A stretch of 64,000 bases of DNA, taken from contig NW_004955416.1 of the NCBI RefSeq assembly GCF_000276665.1, positions 4,232,623 to 4,296,622 of the forward strand, in the 5' to 3' direction. Below are positions 25,235-36,819 of this stretch, in pieces (positions within the stretch are counted from its first letter, which is position 1; each line of letters begins with the position of its first letter). The notes under the pieces were generated by a model. The model saw only the letters and a program-made list of their open reading frames with translations, made no database searches and had not been told where the DNA came from. A program made the position numbers and the translations under genes. Source of the DNA: Chinchilla lanigera. Taxonomy: Eukaryota; Chordata; Mammalia; Rodentia; Chinchillidae.

Positions 25235-25480
25235 TCAAAACCCAGTGAAAAAGGAAGCTCCTTTGTAAAGCTTTCCCCAGTTCCTAGTCATAACATTAGT
25301 GCGCTATATCTCTTCAACATTTTGTTCTTACTTCCATTATACTTACTTTTCTGTTTTCAATTTATCTGTTCCCTAGTTTGTCTGTTTGTGACCTTTTCCA
25401 AGGCAAGACCTGTGTCTTAATCACTTCCGATCTCAATCTCTGACATGGAGCAAACATTCAAATGTTAGTAGGATGAAAAA
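25235..25480 (+). repeat. L2 LINE 3' end
   Basis: AAGCTTTCCCCAGTTCCTAG, then a T-rich stretch, TTCCAAGGCAAGACCTGTGT and GACATGGAGCAAACATTCAAATG follow the L2 3'-UTR layout at high divergence. Confidence 0.5.
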
Positions 25481-25751
25481 CTGGCAGCTAGAGCCTCTTG
25501 GTACATTTTTTGGGCCTGATAACACTGTAATCTGCTTTGAAGAACGAGCATGTGAAGAAAATCCCGGGGCTTTGGTCAGCAATGCTTGGGCTTCTTGTCT
25601 CCATTCTCCCCGCCCTGCGGTACCATGTCATAGCGCATTCAGCGCTTCACTTCCACAAAGATGAAGGGTCCTCTTCCCAGAAACCCCAGACTTGTATCCT
25701 CCACTGTCTGTGAAAGCAGTGCTCCATCTCTAATCTGCCCTATTCCACAGG

Positions 25752-25757
<6 letters not shown>

Positions 25758-25787
<30 letters not shown>

Positions 25788-25806
25788 GGGGAGAGAGAGA
25801 GAGAAG
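25758..25806 (+). repeat. (GA)n microsatellite
   Basis: GA repeat interrupted once by CGGG. Confidence 0.95.
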
Positions 25807-26042
25807 GCCTAGAATGAGGGAGCAACCCCCTGCCTAAGTACACCATCGCCATGGACAGCCGCACACAGTACATGTGAGCTGATTTTCTTTCACCATCTCA
25901 GTTTCTTTTTCTCATAATATGCTGGGTAGTACTTGGAAAAAAGGATTAAAATGTACTAAGAGTCAAAAGATATTTTCTTGCAGTGGTTTTAGGGAGTCCC
26001 TTAGAGGGACTGTATCTTTTTGAGAAACCTGCATTGGGAACT

Positions 26043-26229
26043 AGGTGGGCATTGTAGCTCATGCCTGTAATAGCAGCACTTTGTGAAGCTGAGGCAGGAG
26101 GACTGCAAGTTCAAGCTCACCCTAGGCAACTCAGTGACTGGTGTGATCCTATTTCAAAGTGAAAAATGAGAAAGGTCTGAGGATATAACCCAGTGTGAAG
26201 GCCTTGTGTTCAATCCCAAGTACTAAGAA
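26043..26229 (+). repeat. B1-dID composite SINE
   Basis: The B1 half (AGGTGGGCATTGTAGCTCA, GAAGCTGAGGCAGGAGGAC) is followed by an ID half (CTGAGGATATAACCCAGTG ... GTGTTCAATCCCAAGTACT). Confidence 0.75.
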
Positions 26230-26291
26230 GAAAGAAGGGCAGGGAGAGGAAGCAGGAAAGGGAAAAGAAGAGTGAGAGAAACAGAATGAGG

Positions 26292-26360
26292 AAAGGAGGG
26301 AGGGAGGGAGGAAGGAAGGAAGGAAGGAAGGAAGGAAGGAAGGAAGGAAGGAAGGAGGAA
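26292..26360 (+). repeat. (GGAA)n / (GGGA)n microsatellite
   Basis: About 14 GGAA units after a short GGGA run. It follows the A/G-rich tail of a B1-dID SINE, from which it probably expanded. Confidence 0.95.
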
Positions 26361-26515
26361 GGGGCACCAAGATTTCAAAGGGAAAGAAAGGGGAGAACAC
26401 AGCAGCTTCTGCCTGCTTCTGTTACAGAATATAGCCTTGCAAAACTTGCTTTCCAAGAACGACTGACAGTGTAAATCTTCCACAAGCAATATTTTCTCAC
26501 ATCAGGGCAGTTGCT

Positions 26516-26526
26516 GGGGGGGGGGG
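26516..26526 (+). repeat. G11 homopolymer
   Basis: Eleven consecutive G, prone to assembly and sequencing error. Confidence 0.9.
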
Positions 26527-26949
26527 TTTAGACCCAGAAACCTAGGGAGAGAGAGGGGCAGCAGTGAGACCTGCTAATTACTGATCTCTTTTACTCTCCT
26601 GCTGTGCTTAACTGTCTGGACATGTTAAAGTGAAATTTTTCTGTGATTTTTCAAGTGACTCGTTCACAGCCCACGAGCACGGAGGGGAGCAGCGGGGATG
26701 AAATGCTTTCGTTTACACGCAACATTTACTAACTGTGTGGGTTTTCCAACATTAAAGAGAGGACAGTGACCCAGGCCACCTTTTGCACACTGAAAAGAGC
26801 ACTGAAAAAAAAAAAAAACAAGTCTTCATCGGCTTACCTCAGGCTTCCCGGTTCTGAACACCCTCCCCCCGGGGTACGAGCAGAAAGGGAAAAAAAGAAG
26901 GGATTTTATTCTCCTTTCTCTTCAACTTTTCAGGCGGTATAAGCAGCAT

Positions 26950-27240
26950 TTAGCAAATTCAGCCCCAAATGGCTCCAAATGCTCGGAGCTGCAGGGGCTC
27001 ATTCTTTGTTATCCTCCCTCTATTTACACAGGATTTACGCAGGCTCTCCACTGAAGAGACCGAAAGCACTTTCATTCTCACCCGCTCACCCTGGACTATG
27101 GCCTGGCCAGCGTCCTCCCGGCCTGCCGTGGGGCGGTGGGGGGGGACCAGGAGTAGGTGAGAAACCACTCACTCAGCGAGCCCCAGACAACCTGGCTGGG
27201 CCAGGCAGCTGCAAAGCGGACAGGCCTGCAGAGATGGGCT
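26950..27240. other. GC-rich intronic patch
   Basis: This is a locally GC-rich stretch with scattered CpGs and a G-rich run at 27129-27146 (GGGGCGGTGGGGGGGGA). It stands out from AT-rich neighbours. No coding homology is recognised; overlapping ORFs on both strands are a by-product of high GC. Confidence 0.45.
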
Positions 27241-27746
27241 AACCTTCCAGAAGAGAAGGGAAAGCCAGCCAAGGCTGTGCAAATGTGCGTCCAGAGACAA
27301 GTAACACGCACTTCAAAATATGCATCTATATGATATAATGGAAAGTGGAGGAGGAAGAAAAAAATTCAGACTGCAGCTTGGATGAAAACCACTCACCCAC
27401 TGGTTGGAAAAATAAAGTGTAAAAACAGACAGATGGACACATATGTAAATGTGGCTGTGTTTTTAGGCTTTAGCTGGCAACGTGAGTCTCGTAGTATAGT
27501 TTTGCACGCCTGTATTTTCCATATCATGTTGAATCCTGTTAACTGTTGAACAGAAACATCCTCATACTGGTCCTTGACCAAATCCGTCCCCTCAATTTAC
27601 CCGTTAGGAGCCATAAAATGGCTTTGTTTATTGACTGGAACTCTCTAATCCTGAAAAGCAGAAGTGAACGAAAGCTTGCAACACTCTTAGCCTGTTCTTC
27701 ACTTTATTTGGTTATTCTCGTTTGCATATATATATTTCATTCATTC

Positions 27747-27800
27747 TCCTTTGAAATATATATATATATGTATGTACATATATATATACATATATATAAA
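27747..27800 (+). repeat. (TA)n-rich tract
   Basis: TATATATATATG and TACATATATATA runs. Confidence 0.85.
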
Positions 27801-28639
27801 ATTTACAAATCTTAAAGTATTTGAAATGATATCTGTTCTTTCGGTATGCCACAGAACTCTCCAAAGGATACGGACTGAATGAATCCAGTAGAAAAATCTA
27901 TTCCTGTGCCATTGTAATTCAGCAGATTGCCTAATCTCTGTGGTGCAGGATAAAAGAATGTACTTGTTACTCAGTTACCTGATAAGCACACATAAAAGTA
28001 CAGAGTATGTTCTGAGGTTATTCACAGTACATCATAATAAAGCTCTTCTGGGCACTCTAATGATTCATTTTTAGTGATCTCTCAAATGCCCTTTTCCACA
28101 GTTAACACTCAGGTTTTATTAAGGTAGAAAGCAGGGACAAATGTCCACTCAAGTCCCAGCTCTCAAATTTGACTGAACTTGCACTACACTACCTCTAGCT
28201 AAAGCTTTTTTAATGTTCTGTTCACTTCCCTAGAGTGGCATTTCAGCTAACAGAGTTCACAATCTTTCAGCCCCAAACACAGAAGGCTGCTATCTTCAAG
28301 TCATCCTAGGAATGTGCCAGATACCATCATCTCCCTCCTGCGATACAAAGAACCAGAGAGAGAAAGAGACCCAGAGAAGACCAAGCTGATCAAGTTACCA
28401 GCAGTCCAGAATGCCCTTTCAGGAGGTTAATCTTTGAACCAGTAAATGTTATAATTAGGAGCCTGGAAGTTGGGCTCAAGCTGGCCATTGAAATAAAGAC
28501 CCCAAAAGAGAAAGTATGAATGGAACACGGCTCTTTCACCTAATGGTTCAACACCAGGGTCATGTTGTTTATGGAAAATTATACAAAGTGATTTATTATC
28601 ATATATAAGCCTCTTTCCCACATCTCCTACAGAAGGAAA

Positions 28640-30139
28640 AAGGTGGTTGGGAGAAACGTCTTCCCAATTCCTTTAGCTGTGTTTCAGTACAAATTGTGAA
28701 AATTATGCAAATAACAATTTTGGCACCTTTGCTGAAGGAAAACATTATTAAATTATGCTCTAAGTATTTTGTCTGCTTTAGTAATTACTCTTGTAACTGT
28801 AAATATAAATAGCTGTTATTCTGTTTAAATTTTTAATCATGCAAAATATTGTCACACAAAATGTCCTTCTGTTGCAGTCTAACTGGGATTTTCTTTTTTA
28901 AAATATCCATATTTAACTGAAGTGGACTATATTTAGCATTGTGAAGTGCTTTAGCAAAGATAGCTGGCTAACATCTCTGAATCATCAGGTCTTAAAAGAA
29001 AAGATATGGCCTTTATACTCAAAAAAATATTTTTTCCACACAAGTCCATTAATATAAAGTACATTTTAAGCATTTTATGTTAAAATTAGAATGCAAGTAG
29101 CTGGCTCCCAGGGATGTATTAACTATATCAAAAAAATACGTTTCAGAATACACTGATAATAATATTCTCATATTATCATTAATTACAGAATTTTATCTTA
29201 TTGTCTCTTTCAGCATACTATATTATTAAATGCAACATTACATATAGCCAATAATACAATTTGTTAGACCTATCAACAAAACCAAAGTTTAATCCATAGC
29301 AAAAATTATTTCATTTAACTTTTAGAATCTTTCTTTTATTAGCATATTTCCTATTCAGAACACAAATAAGTTGATATATTTTTATAATGCAAAATAGTTG
29401 ATGAGCTTGGATCCTTAAAATCATCTTTCTCTGAACTTGTACCAGTAGATATAAGTTCAAGAAGCAGAATAATAAAATACAAAAGGATTTTTACAATATT
29501 TCCTCTGCCAATTATTATAAATAAACAGAATATTCAATAAAAGTGCAGCCTTGCAGTGAGCATTAAATAACACACACACAAGCCCCACCATAACTCTTTA
29601 GGTCAAGAGAAAAGATAGCCATCACTATAATAATAATAATGTTCACTAAGACAACTACATAGAGATATGCATCCACACATCTTATAGGAAGGTTTTAGGC
29701 AGCTAGTGATAGCTACATGTGGAAAAACAGAATTCTAAATTTGATAACTGGTTTTAGGTGAGTACTTTCTAAATCACTAACACATCAGATTGGGAGCATT
29801 TTGATAACTACTAGCAAGTCATATTACGTATATTTTTTTCAAAGAACATTTTCACACAACAGAGTTGCCTAACTAAACTGTACTTTTTAAAAAGAAATTT
29901 ATAAAGTAAATCTCTAACATTTTAAAAGTTAGCAATTAAGCCCTTAGGCACTCCATTTATGAATACTGCTTCAAATAAATATAGCGCTACATTTTTATAA
30001 TGTAATGCAAATGGACATCCATGATATATATGTAACAAATAATGTATGTACATAGTAAGAATAATCTGGTAGCAAGATTTGACGGTTCTTTCTACACCCT
30101 GTATACTAAGAACCACAGACACAGGGGTCTTATAAAAGT
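28640..30139. other. AT-rich intronic DNA, no recognised gene
   Basis: This AT-rich, mostly unique stretch has an inverted repeat TGATAATA (29154-29161) / TATTATCA (29171-29178) with a 9-nt loop. The 28.7-28.9 kb part (TTTAGTAATTACTC, TTTTTAATCATGC) looks CNE-like. No transposon could be named. Confidence 0.4.
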
Positions 30140-30330
30140 ATTTAAACATGACTGCTAGTGGGCATGGGGTTTCTTTTGGGTGGTGAAAATATTCTAAGAT
30201 TAATTACGTTGATGCTTGCATAACTCTGTGACTAGACTGCAAATATCAAATTGTACACTTAGTATGAGTGATTTGCGTACTTTGTGAATTATACCTCAAG
30301 AAAGCTATTATATAAATATTTTTTAAAAGA
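30140..30330 (+). repeat. L1M-type LINE 3' end
   Basis: TTTGGGTGGTGAAAATATTC, GATGCTTGCATAACTCTGTG, CAAATTGTACACTTAGTATG, GTGAATTATACCTCAAG and AAAGCTATTATA match the terminal segment of old L1M elements. Confidence 0.65.
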
Positions 30331-30693
30331 GAAGATTGTGCCTTCCAACACAGAGAAGCACATTGAAAGACATACAAAGCCTCACGGCTGAATGAAGGTA
30401 TCCATAACCTTTCCTGCATTGCCTCACAACAATGCAATTTCAAGGCCTCTTACTAATGTCAGCCCGGCACCCTGCATATGGACAAACATATGTACTAAAA
30501 ACATTTGGAATGAATTTTAGATTGTTTATGTTACAAAGATGTACTATGAAAAGTAGATTCACCTTAACACTAAAATCCATCCTTCTCCACACCCAATTGT
30601 TACATCATAGCAGAAATCTAGTCTAAGTTATTTACTCTTTCTAAGCTTACTTTAACACTCATAATAATGCCAGATGATTTCCAAAAATGGATA

Positions 30694-30717
30694 CAACACA
30701 CACACACACACACACAC
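30694..30717 (+). repeat. (CA)n microsatellite
   Basis: About 12 CA units. Confidence 0.9.
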
Positions 30718-30734
30718 CTCTCCTACATTTCCTC

Positions 30735-30860
30735 TACCCACTTACTGTAAGCTTCTTCAAGTCAAGAACCATGTCTTTTATATTTTTATCATTCTTAGAA
30801 TTTTGTATAACATTATGGATGTAGTATATGCCTAAGCATTGAAGGAAAAAATGATGGATG
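30735..30860 (+). repeat. L2 LINE 3' end fragment
   Basis: TAAGCTTCTTCAAGTCAAGAA, CATGTCTTTTATATTTTTATC and ATGCCTAAGCATTGAAGG parallel the L2 terminal sequence. Confidence 0.45.
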
Positions 30861-31284
30861 ACTCATTTCTTGGATATGCATATGAGCTTTATGGGTTTAT
30901 ATCTAAAATTTGGAAACATAAGCTATCTAGAATGATGGTCTCCAAGAGTTGAAAATTGGCCGTGGAGTTGATGTGTCATAAATTTCAAAGGCATTAACTC
31001 GTAAGATACATGGAAGAAGCAACTTCATTGAAATAGGAAACAAACAAGGGAGAGGCCCTGCATTTGCAACAGCACACGACATACTTGGTTTACCTTTTTT
31101 TCTAATTTTCTGGCTTTATTCTATGGTGTTGAGCGGTTGTGCTACTCTGTCTGACTATTCAAGACTCAACTCTGGCATAGCCCTTGTCCCTCCTGTCTGT
31201 CCCTCCAGCCCTCTCCCCACATACGTACAGAGTCACATGTCCTTGTAGAAAAATAATGCTGCAATAGAACAAGATGTGGAATAA

Positions 31285-31465
31285 ACCAGATTCTGTGACA
31301 AATCCCCAAGTCTCCCTCTTACTGGCTGAATGTTACTTGGTTTAAGAGATTAATCCACCTCTGAATCTCAGTTTCCTCATCTATGAAATGGGGAACATTA
31401 TAGACACCTGATAGCTTTATTGTGAAAATTAAGTGAAGTCATAAAGGTAAGAGCTAATATTCCTA
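31285..31465 (+). repeat. MIR SINE
   Basis: GGCTGAATGTTACTTGG, CCACCTCTGAATCTCAGT, TTCCTCATCTATGAAATGGGG and ATTGTGAAAATTAAGTG cover most of the MIR consensus. Confidence 0.75.
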
Positions 31466-31593
31466 AAAGCCCTACTTTAGATCAGTTGTCTTCCATTTAA
31501 TAAGTTTAAGAACTCTATACAACTAGTCTCACACAGTATCTGACAGAGTGAAAGTATATCAATAAGTGTTAGGTATTTTCTGTCTTAAAATGA

Positions 31594-32070
31594 AAGAGTA
31601 GGAAGGGATTAAAAACATGGTAGATCCACATACTAAAATACTACCAACAATAGAAAGGATAAACGAGGAGCCAGGGGAGGTGGTGTGTGCCTGTCATCCC
31701 AGCTGCTCTGCGGGCTCAGGGTGAAGGATAATAAGTTCAAGCCCAGGCAACACAGTGAGATTCCACTGTAAAAAGAAAGATTAACTACTAAACTAGGCAA
31801 CATGTTCCATCTCAAAAATGATTACACCAAATGGAAGAAGCCAAACACAAAAAGACTTGCTACTGCATGATTCTAAATATATTCAGTTCGAGAAAACGGC
31901 AATGAATGCTTAATAACTGGAGTAGACCAGCGCCCACCTGGGAACATGTGCAGAAGGAAAGGTGGAAGGGTGGGCTAAAAGAGGTCTGAGGAAACTTCGG
32001 GGTTGTGAGGGAAATATCTAGTACCTGGACCTGGTGCAGATTTCCTGAGTACACAGCTGCAAAACTCACT
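31594..32070 (+). repeat. L1M-type LINE 3' region, split by a SINE
   Basis: The left piece is AACATGGTAGATCCACATAC, TAAAATACTACCAACAATAG. The right piece is CAACATGTTCCATCTCAAAA, AGAAGCCAAACACAAAAAG, CTGCATGATTCTAAATATATTC, GGAAACTTCGGGGTTGTGAGG and TGCAAAACTCACTCAG. Together they read through an L1M 3' end once the SINE is removed. Confidence 0.65.
31668..31782 (+). repeat. B1-related SINE (monomer, B1-dID type 5' half)
   Basis: GAGCCAGGGGAGGTGGTGTG, GCCTGTCATCCCAGCTGCTC and AAGCCCAGGCAACACAGTGAG mark an old B1 without the 29-bp duplication. It lies inside an L1M element. AAGGATAAAC before it and AAGATTAACT after it may be remnants of the target-site duplication. Confidence 0.7.
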
Positions 32071-32390
32071 CAGTTGTCCACTGTCGGGAAATCATGCCTC
32101 CATAAAGTTGATAAAAATAATGTTAAGCAAAGTATAGTTAAATCTCCATAAACCTGTTGCTATCTAGCACTAACAGATTTTAGTTGGAATTGTAGCATGG
32201 GTAGAAAGAGGTGGAGTGGAGATTCTACCAGTTTTATAGTTCTGAAAGGAAAAAAGCAACTAGGGGAAGTATTGGAAAGATGCTACAAGGACAGCCGATA
32301 TGGCATTTATAAATCTTTCCATTTATGAAGATGGAAAGTGAATGGTCAGAATGCACTTTGCAGATTTGCTGAAAATGGCTCCACTGGCAA

Positions 32391-32446
32391 AACTTCATTA
32401 TGAGATACATGGTTAACAAACTTCATTATGAGATATACGGTTAACA
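32391..32446 (+). repeat. 28-bp tandem duplication
   Basis: Two adjacent 28-bp copies (32391-32418, 32419-32446) begin AACTTCATTATGAGATA and end GGTTAACA. They differ at two positions. Confidence 0.9.
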
Positions 32447-34796
32447 AAGGCAAGTTACAAAAACACCACTAATATTTTTAGAACGGTAATTCGTTCTTAA
32501 TAAACTATGTTTTTAAAACTCTTTAGGGAAAACTCAGTATTAACTCACACCTCCTAATCCTTCAAAGATCTCACAGCACATTGGAGACCTTAGTGAATTT
32601 CAGAAGAGGGAAATGACACCACTCATGAAAGATTTCTCTAAGTACCCATAAGATTAAAAATTAATGGGCAAGGTAAGATTAGGATTAAGCCTTGCAGCCA
32701 GCTCTGTACCTTCAGACAGTCCCTGAATCCACCAGTTAATGATGGAAGGAACTAATATTTGTGGATCCCCTAGTATATGCTAGATACAGTAGGCATCAAC
32801 CTATCCACAGAGCAGCTCAGACTTGGTACAGTAATCCCTGTTTAATACATACAAGAACCAAAGGCAATAAGGTAAAAATTTTGTCTAAAGTTATGCACTG
32901 AATTGACAGCACAGCTAGAATTTGAACTCAAATCTCTGCTGTCCGTTACACTACATAGCCTCTATTCCCACAGGAAATGGAATTTGTAATTTCAAGAAGT
33001 AAATGTGAGCAGAACTCGGGTGGTGCAGTTGCTCACTAATGCCTGATTATGACCAAGTGATTCATCTGACTTTTGTAATGTGCGATGATATTTTGGCTCA
33101 CGTTAGAAAATCAATAAAGGTTTCAGTGCCTCTTTTTCCTTCCTTCTTTTATTTGTTTTAAAGTCCCATTCACATAGAAAAATATGAAAATAGAGTTGCT
33201 ATTGGCTGAAAAGTATATTTCAGCTAAGTAAAGAAGAGAAAATTGCCCCATTCTTCCAAAATTTCTATCTCAACATGGAACAAACGCAAAGGGCCATGTG
33301 CGTCACTGCACGGGAAATACTGTAAGACCTGACTGCCATCCGAATGATTCTAGAAAGGTGTGGAGCACAAAGGCCATGTTGATTTTTCATTGGCCACAGC
33401 ACATCCCCATGTTGCCATTAAGAAAGAATTCAAGGGGCAACAAACGTGAACTTCGTCCAGGACCTGTTCCCTAATAAAACAGAAAATGGAAAGGCTTTAG
33501 CTTGACAGGAAAAGCTGTTCAGCCATTTGCCAGGAAGGAAGGAAAGGACTTACTCTCCAGATGGGTTTAAGGAGTACCTGAGGTAAACCAGCCTATGGGA
33601 GGACTGACATCTCTGCTTTAAGAGCAGATCTAAGAGCCACCAATCAAACAGCAGTCCAGGCTTCCTATGCTGATGCAGCACATTTCCGGATCTTGCTCAC
33701 ACTAGGCAGGGGAATCATTCTTCTCAGTGATAAAGTCCGTGAATGCACTCTTGAGAAGATAACAAATTAAAAACCAGCTGACTCGACACCATTTGAGTGA
33801 GGAATTCACTGCTGACCCAGTACAACACAATTTCCACCACCAGTCAGTAATCACTGGAGAGGGGCCAACTGCACTTCATAACTGTAAAACTACTCCTACC
33901 AGAGGGTCTTACCACTGTTAAATGGTAGCTGTTCCATTTATATCGTGCAGCTCTACTAAAATTGGTAATCACTTTCTCAACTATTTATTCCTTGAATCTT
34001 ATGATGTGTGAAAATTTAAAGATTCTAAAATAAATTTGGAACCCCCAAAGTGCTGTATTATTTAAATGACCAGAAATGCAAAAAGCATTATGTAACCTAG
34101 AGGATTACTCCATCTTGAAAATATATTTTGTATCTGTAGAATTTACACTAAAACACCTAGTTTTTCTACACGTGATGTATTATTATGGTAGACAGTGAAG
34201 GTGACATTCATTTTTGCATCAACCATAAGACATCAGGGAAAATAGTTACTCGATTAGTTACTGTGAGACTTGTGTCACAATTTAGGAATGTGTGATCTTG
34301 GTTATAAATATTCATATTTATAAAACAATTTTTCAGCTTTCAAATTACTTTTTTCAATAATTGATTATCTTAACAAAGTGTAAGGGCCTTACATGACTTC
34401 CCATTTAACAGATGAGACAAGGTAGGTTAATGTTTTGCTGACTTCTTACCTTGCCTGAAGCACTATAGTCTACGAACGTTATTAGGTTGAACCATCTAAA
34501 ATTGCTACTATTTCACCAATTTCAATCTACCAAAAGGATAATTTCATAAAGTAATATTTTCATGTTGCTCTCAGTTATAATATGGTTACCACTTTTGTTT
34601 TTTATTTTTCAATTTGCTTGTTCTTATCACTATATCTAACCTCACTCTTACAAGTTTTTCAATTATCTTCTCTTTGTATATTCAGTAGATAAAAAAGATA
34701 AAGTGGCCACAAAAACTAATAATAGAAGCCCAAATCTATGAAAAGCCAGGAACTTTATACATAAAAAAACTTACCAATGACCGAGAGACTTTGCAT
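32447..34796. other. intronic DNA with one MIR-like fragment, no gene
   Basis: A reverse MIR-like fragment lies at about 32790-32960 (GCACTGAATTGACAGCACAG, TAGAATTTGAACTCAAATC). The remainder is unique AT-rich sequence in which I recognise no other element. Confidence 0.5.
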
Positions 34797-34840
34797 GTTT
34801 TTTTAATTTGGCGGGTACCAAATTGAACTCAGGACCTTTT
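34797..34840 (-). repeat. ID SINE fragment (5'-truncated)
   Basis: T run, GGGTACCAAATTGAACTCAG and GACCTTTT are the 3' third of an ID monomer in reverse. Confidence 0.65.
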
Positions 34841-35039
34841 GTATGTTTTTAAATGTATGAGAAAGGAAGATGGTTTGTAATATTTAGAAAAGGGATGTAC
34901 CCTGGTCAATTCTAACTTCAGACTTCAACAACAGCAATTAGTACTGAGAAGTGATGAGCATATACTTTGTTTTATACCTCTGGAGAAATATTCACTCTAC
35001 ATATCTTCTATAATAACAATAGCATTAATACAAAATAAT

Positions 35040-35215
35040 ATTTATTGACCACTCATTCTTCCAACACTTTGATAAACACTTTATGTGAATGATCTCATTT
35101 AGTTCCTACTACCCTATCAGGATTGATTTTCATTTTCCACATGAAGAACTAAGGCTGAGAGGGGTGAACCAAATTTGCCCAAAGTCATAGGAACACGTGA
35201 GAGCAAGGGTGGTCG
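35040..35215 (-). repeat. MIR SINE
   Basis: CACTTTATGTGAATGATCTC, ACCCTATCAGG, CATGAAGAACTAAGGCTGAG and TTTGCCCAAAGTCATAGG cover most of reverse MIR. Confidence 0.65.
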
Positions 35216-35429
35216 CATCCACCTCCTCGATGGCCAAAGGTGAGGTGTTGGAGACCATTCATCCAGAATTTCCCATCCTTCTACAAAACTTCCTAACATT
35301 TTCACACATTATTGAGGCAGTCAAAGTTTTTGTGGTGGATCAGTTGAAGATAATCAGAAGTGTAATACTTAATCATGAACTCAAGTAGGGTGAAAAGACG
35401 CGTTCAGGTCCTTCTCATCCTGTCGCCAT

Positions 35430-35490
35430 ATTTGTAGCCCATAGAACAGTGCCTGGCATGTGGTCAGCACTGAAGAAACAATTGTGCAGA
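35430..35490 (+). repeat. MIR/L2 3' terminal fragment
   Basis: CATAGAACAGTGCCTGGCATGTGGTCAGCACT is the shared MIR/L2 tail motif. Confidence 0.5.
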
Positions 35491-35501
35491 AGATAATCTA
35501 C

Positions 35502-35572
35502 TGGATGCTGGGGACTGAATCCAGGGCTTTGCGCATACTAAGCACGCCCTGTGTCACTGACATACACCCCAG
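35502..35572 (-). repeat. old ID-like SINE fragment
   Basis: TGCTGGGGACTGAATCCAGG, GCATACTAAGCACGCCCTG and ACATACACCCCAG match a worn ID head in reverse. Its 3' part ends in a CCAGCA-like rather than GGTACC-like form, so it belongs to an older subfamily. Confidence 0.65.
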
Positions 35573-36169
35573 TGGCATTAGAAGTCTTCCTTGTCATTTT
35601 AGAGCCTTACCTTCAATTGCCTCCCTGTGAGAAAGTGGAGAGGTCTCAGTCACTCCCACATTAGACAACATTACTCAACTTTGGGAACTTCCCCCTCTAC
35701 TGCAGTCAGCTGTACAATTGATTCATCTCCCTGACAAAAATGTGATAAAAGAACTCCAACTACAGAGGTGAGGAAACCACTCCTTCTCCCTGAACAAATG
35801 TGCTTTCTGATGGCCAGATTGCTTTTCTTTCCTCGCCAAGGTTCAGTAAGTACTGAAAGCTGGGCCCTGGTAAATATGGGTCAGGTCTGTAATGCAACAA
35901 CTCCACCCCTTTCATTACCACGGAATCAGTTAACAGTCCTGCTAGTTCTACCAAGATAAATAAATAAATAAAGGGATAAAGAAATTGGTCCCAGTGGCTG
36001 TTTAGGTGTTATGGAAGTCTTAAAAACACTATTATCTCCCGTGGCGACTTACTGGCCTTTCTATACTCCCACCAGCACATTGGGACTTCTACATTACATA
36101 TCATAATTGACAGAAAATATCTATCCCATCAGTGAATATCTTTATTAGCATCAAAATCACTCACAACTA

Positions 36170-36470
36170 GTGTTCCTCAATGTTATTAAACATAACTTGT
36201 TCTAGGTGTTGCTTTACTAATTAGTCAGGATGAGCCCGAGGAAGCAAATCTGGGTCATGTTAAATTAATTGGAATGAGCATGAAAATTAGCAGAGCAAAC
36301 TGCATCAATTTTCTATAGAGAGTCTTTCTTCATGTTGAGAATAAAAATGGATATTATGAGGCATTAACCAAACTGCCTTCTGTGACTGCCAAGAGGTGTG
36401 TTACAGTAGCCCAAAATATCACGCTCGCAGATTTTCAGAAGTTAATGAGACATTTCCAGGAATGGTAAAT
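36170..36470. promoter_or_regulatory. candidate conserved non-coding element
   Basis: Repeat-free sequence with dense homeodomain-type cores (TTTACTAATTAGTCAGG, GTTAAATTAATTGGAATG, GAAAATTAGCAG, CAGAAGTTAATGAG). Inferred from motif density alone. Confidence 0.35.
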
Positions 36471-36819
36471 ACATGGTGTTAAAATGGGTGTGCCTCTGAT
36501 GGGAAAATGCCAAGTCATTTCATGTTTATTCAGGCATAACAAGCTCTTCAAAATGAGCATAATTTAAGAGGTGAATAGTGCAAAGAGGGCTAACATTCAA
36601 CTAATTTTCCTTCAGAAAGAAAAGATTAAATTGAACAAAAAAAATGAATTAAGAGGTTTACAAATCAACAAGTCAGCCACCAGGATGGCAGCCACGGCTC
36701 AGCACTGGCTGGGCAGCCCCCACCACGAAGAAGTTTTTCCAAACATGTCCCGAAGGCAGGGAACAAAGCGAGCAGAACTGATTACAGCCCCGCTCACCGC
36801 CTTGCTGTCTCTACTCTGT

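Noticed and set aside
26149..26489. proline/serine-leucine or lysine-glycine-rich open frames
   Set aside because: Translation of the (GGAA)n array and the SINE tail.
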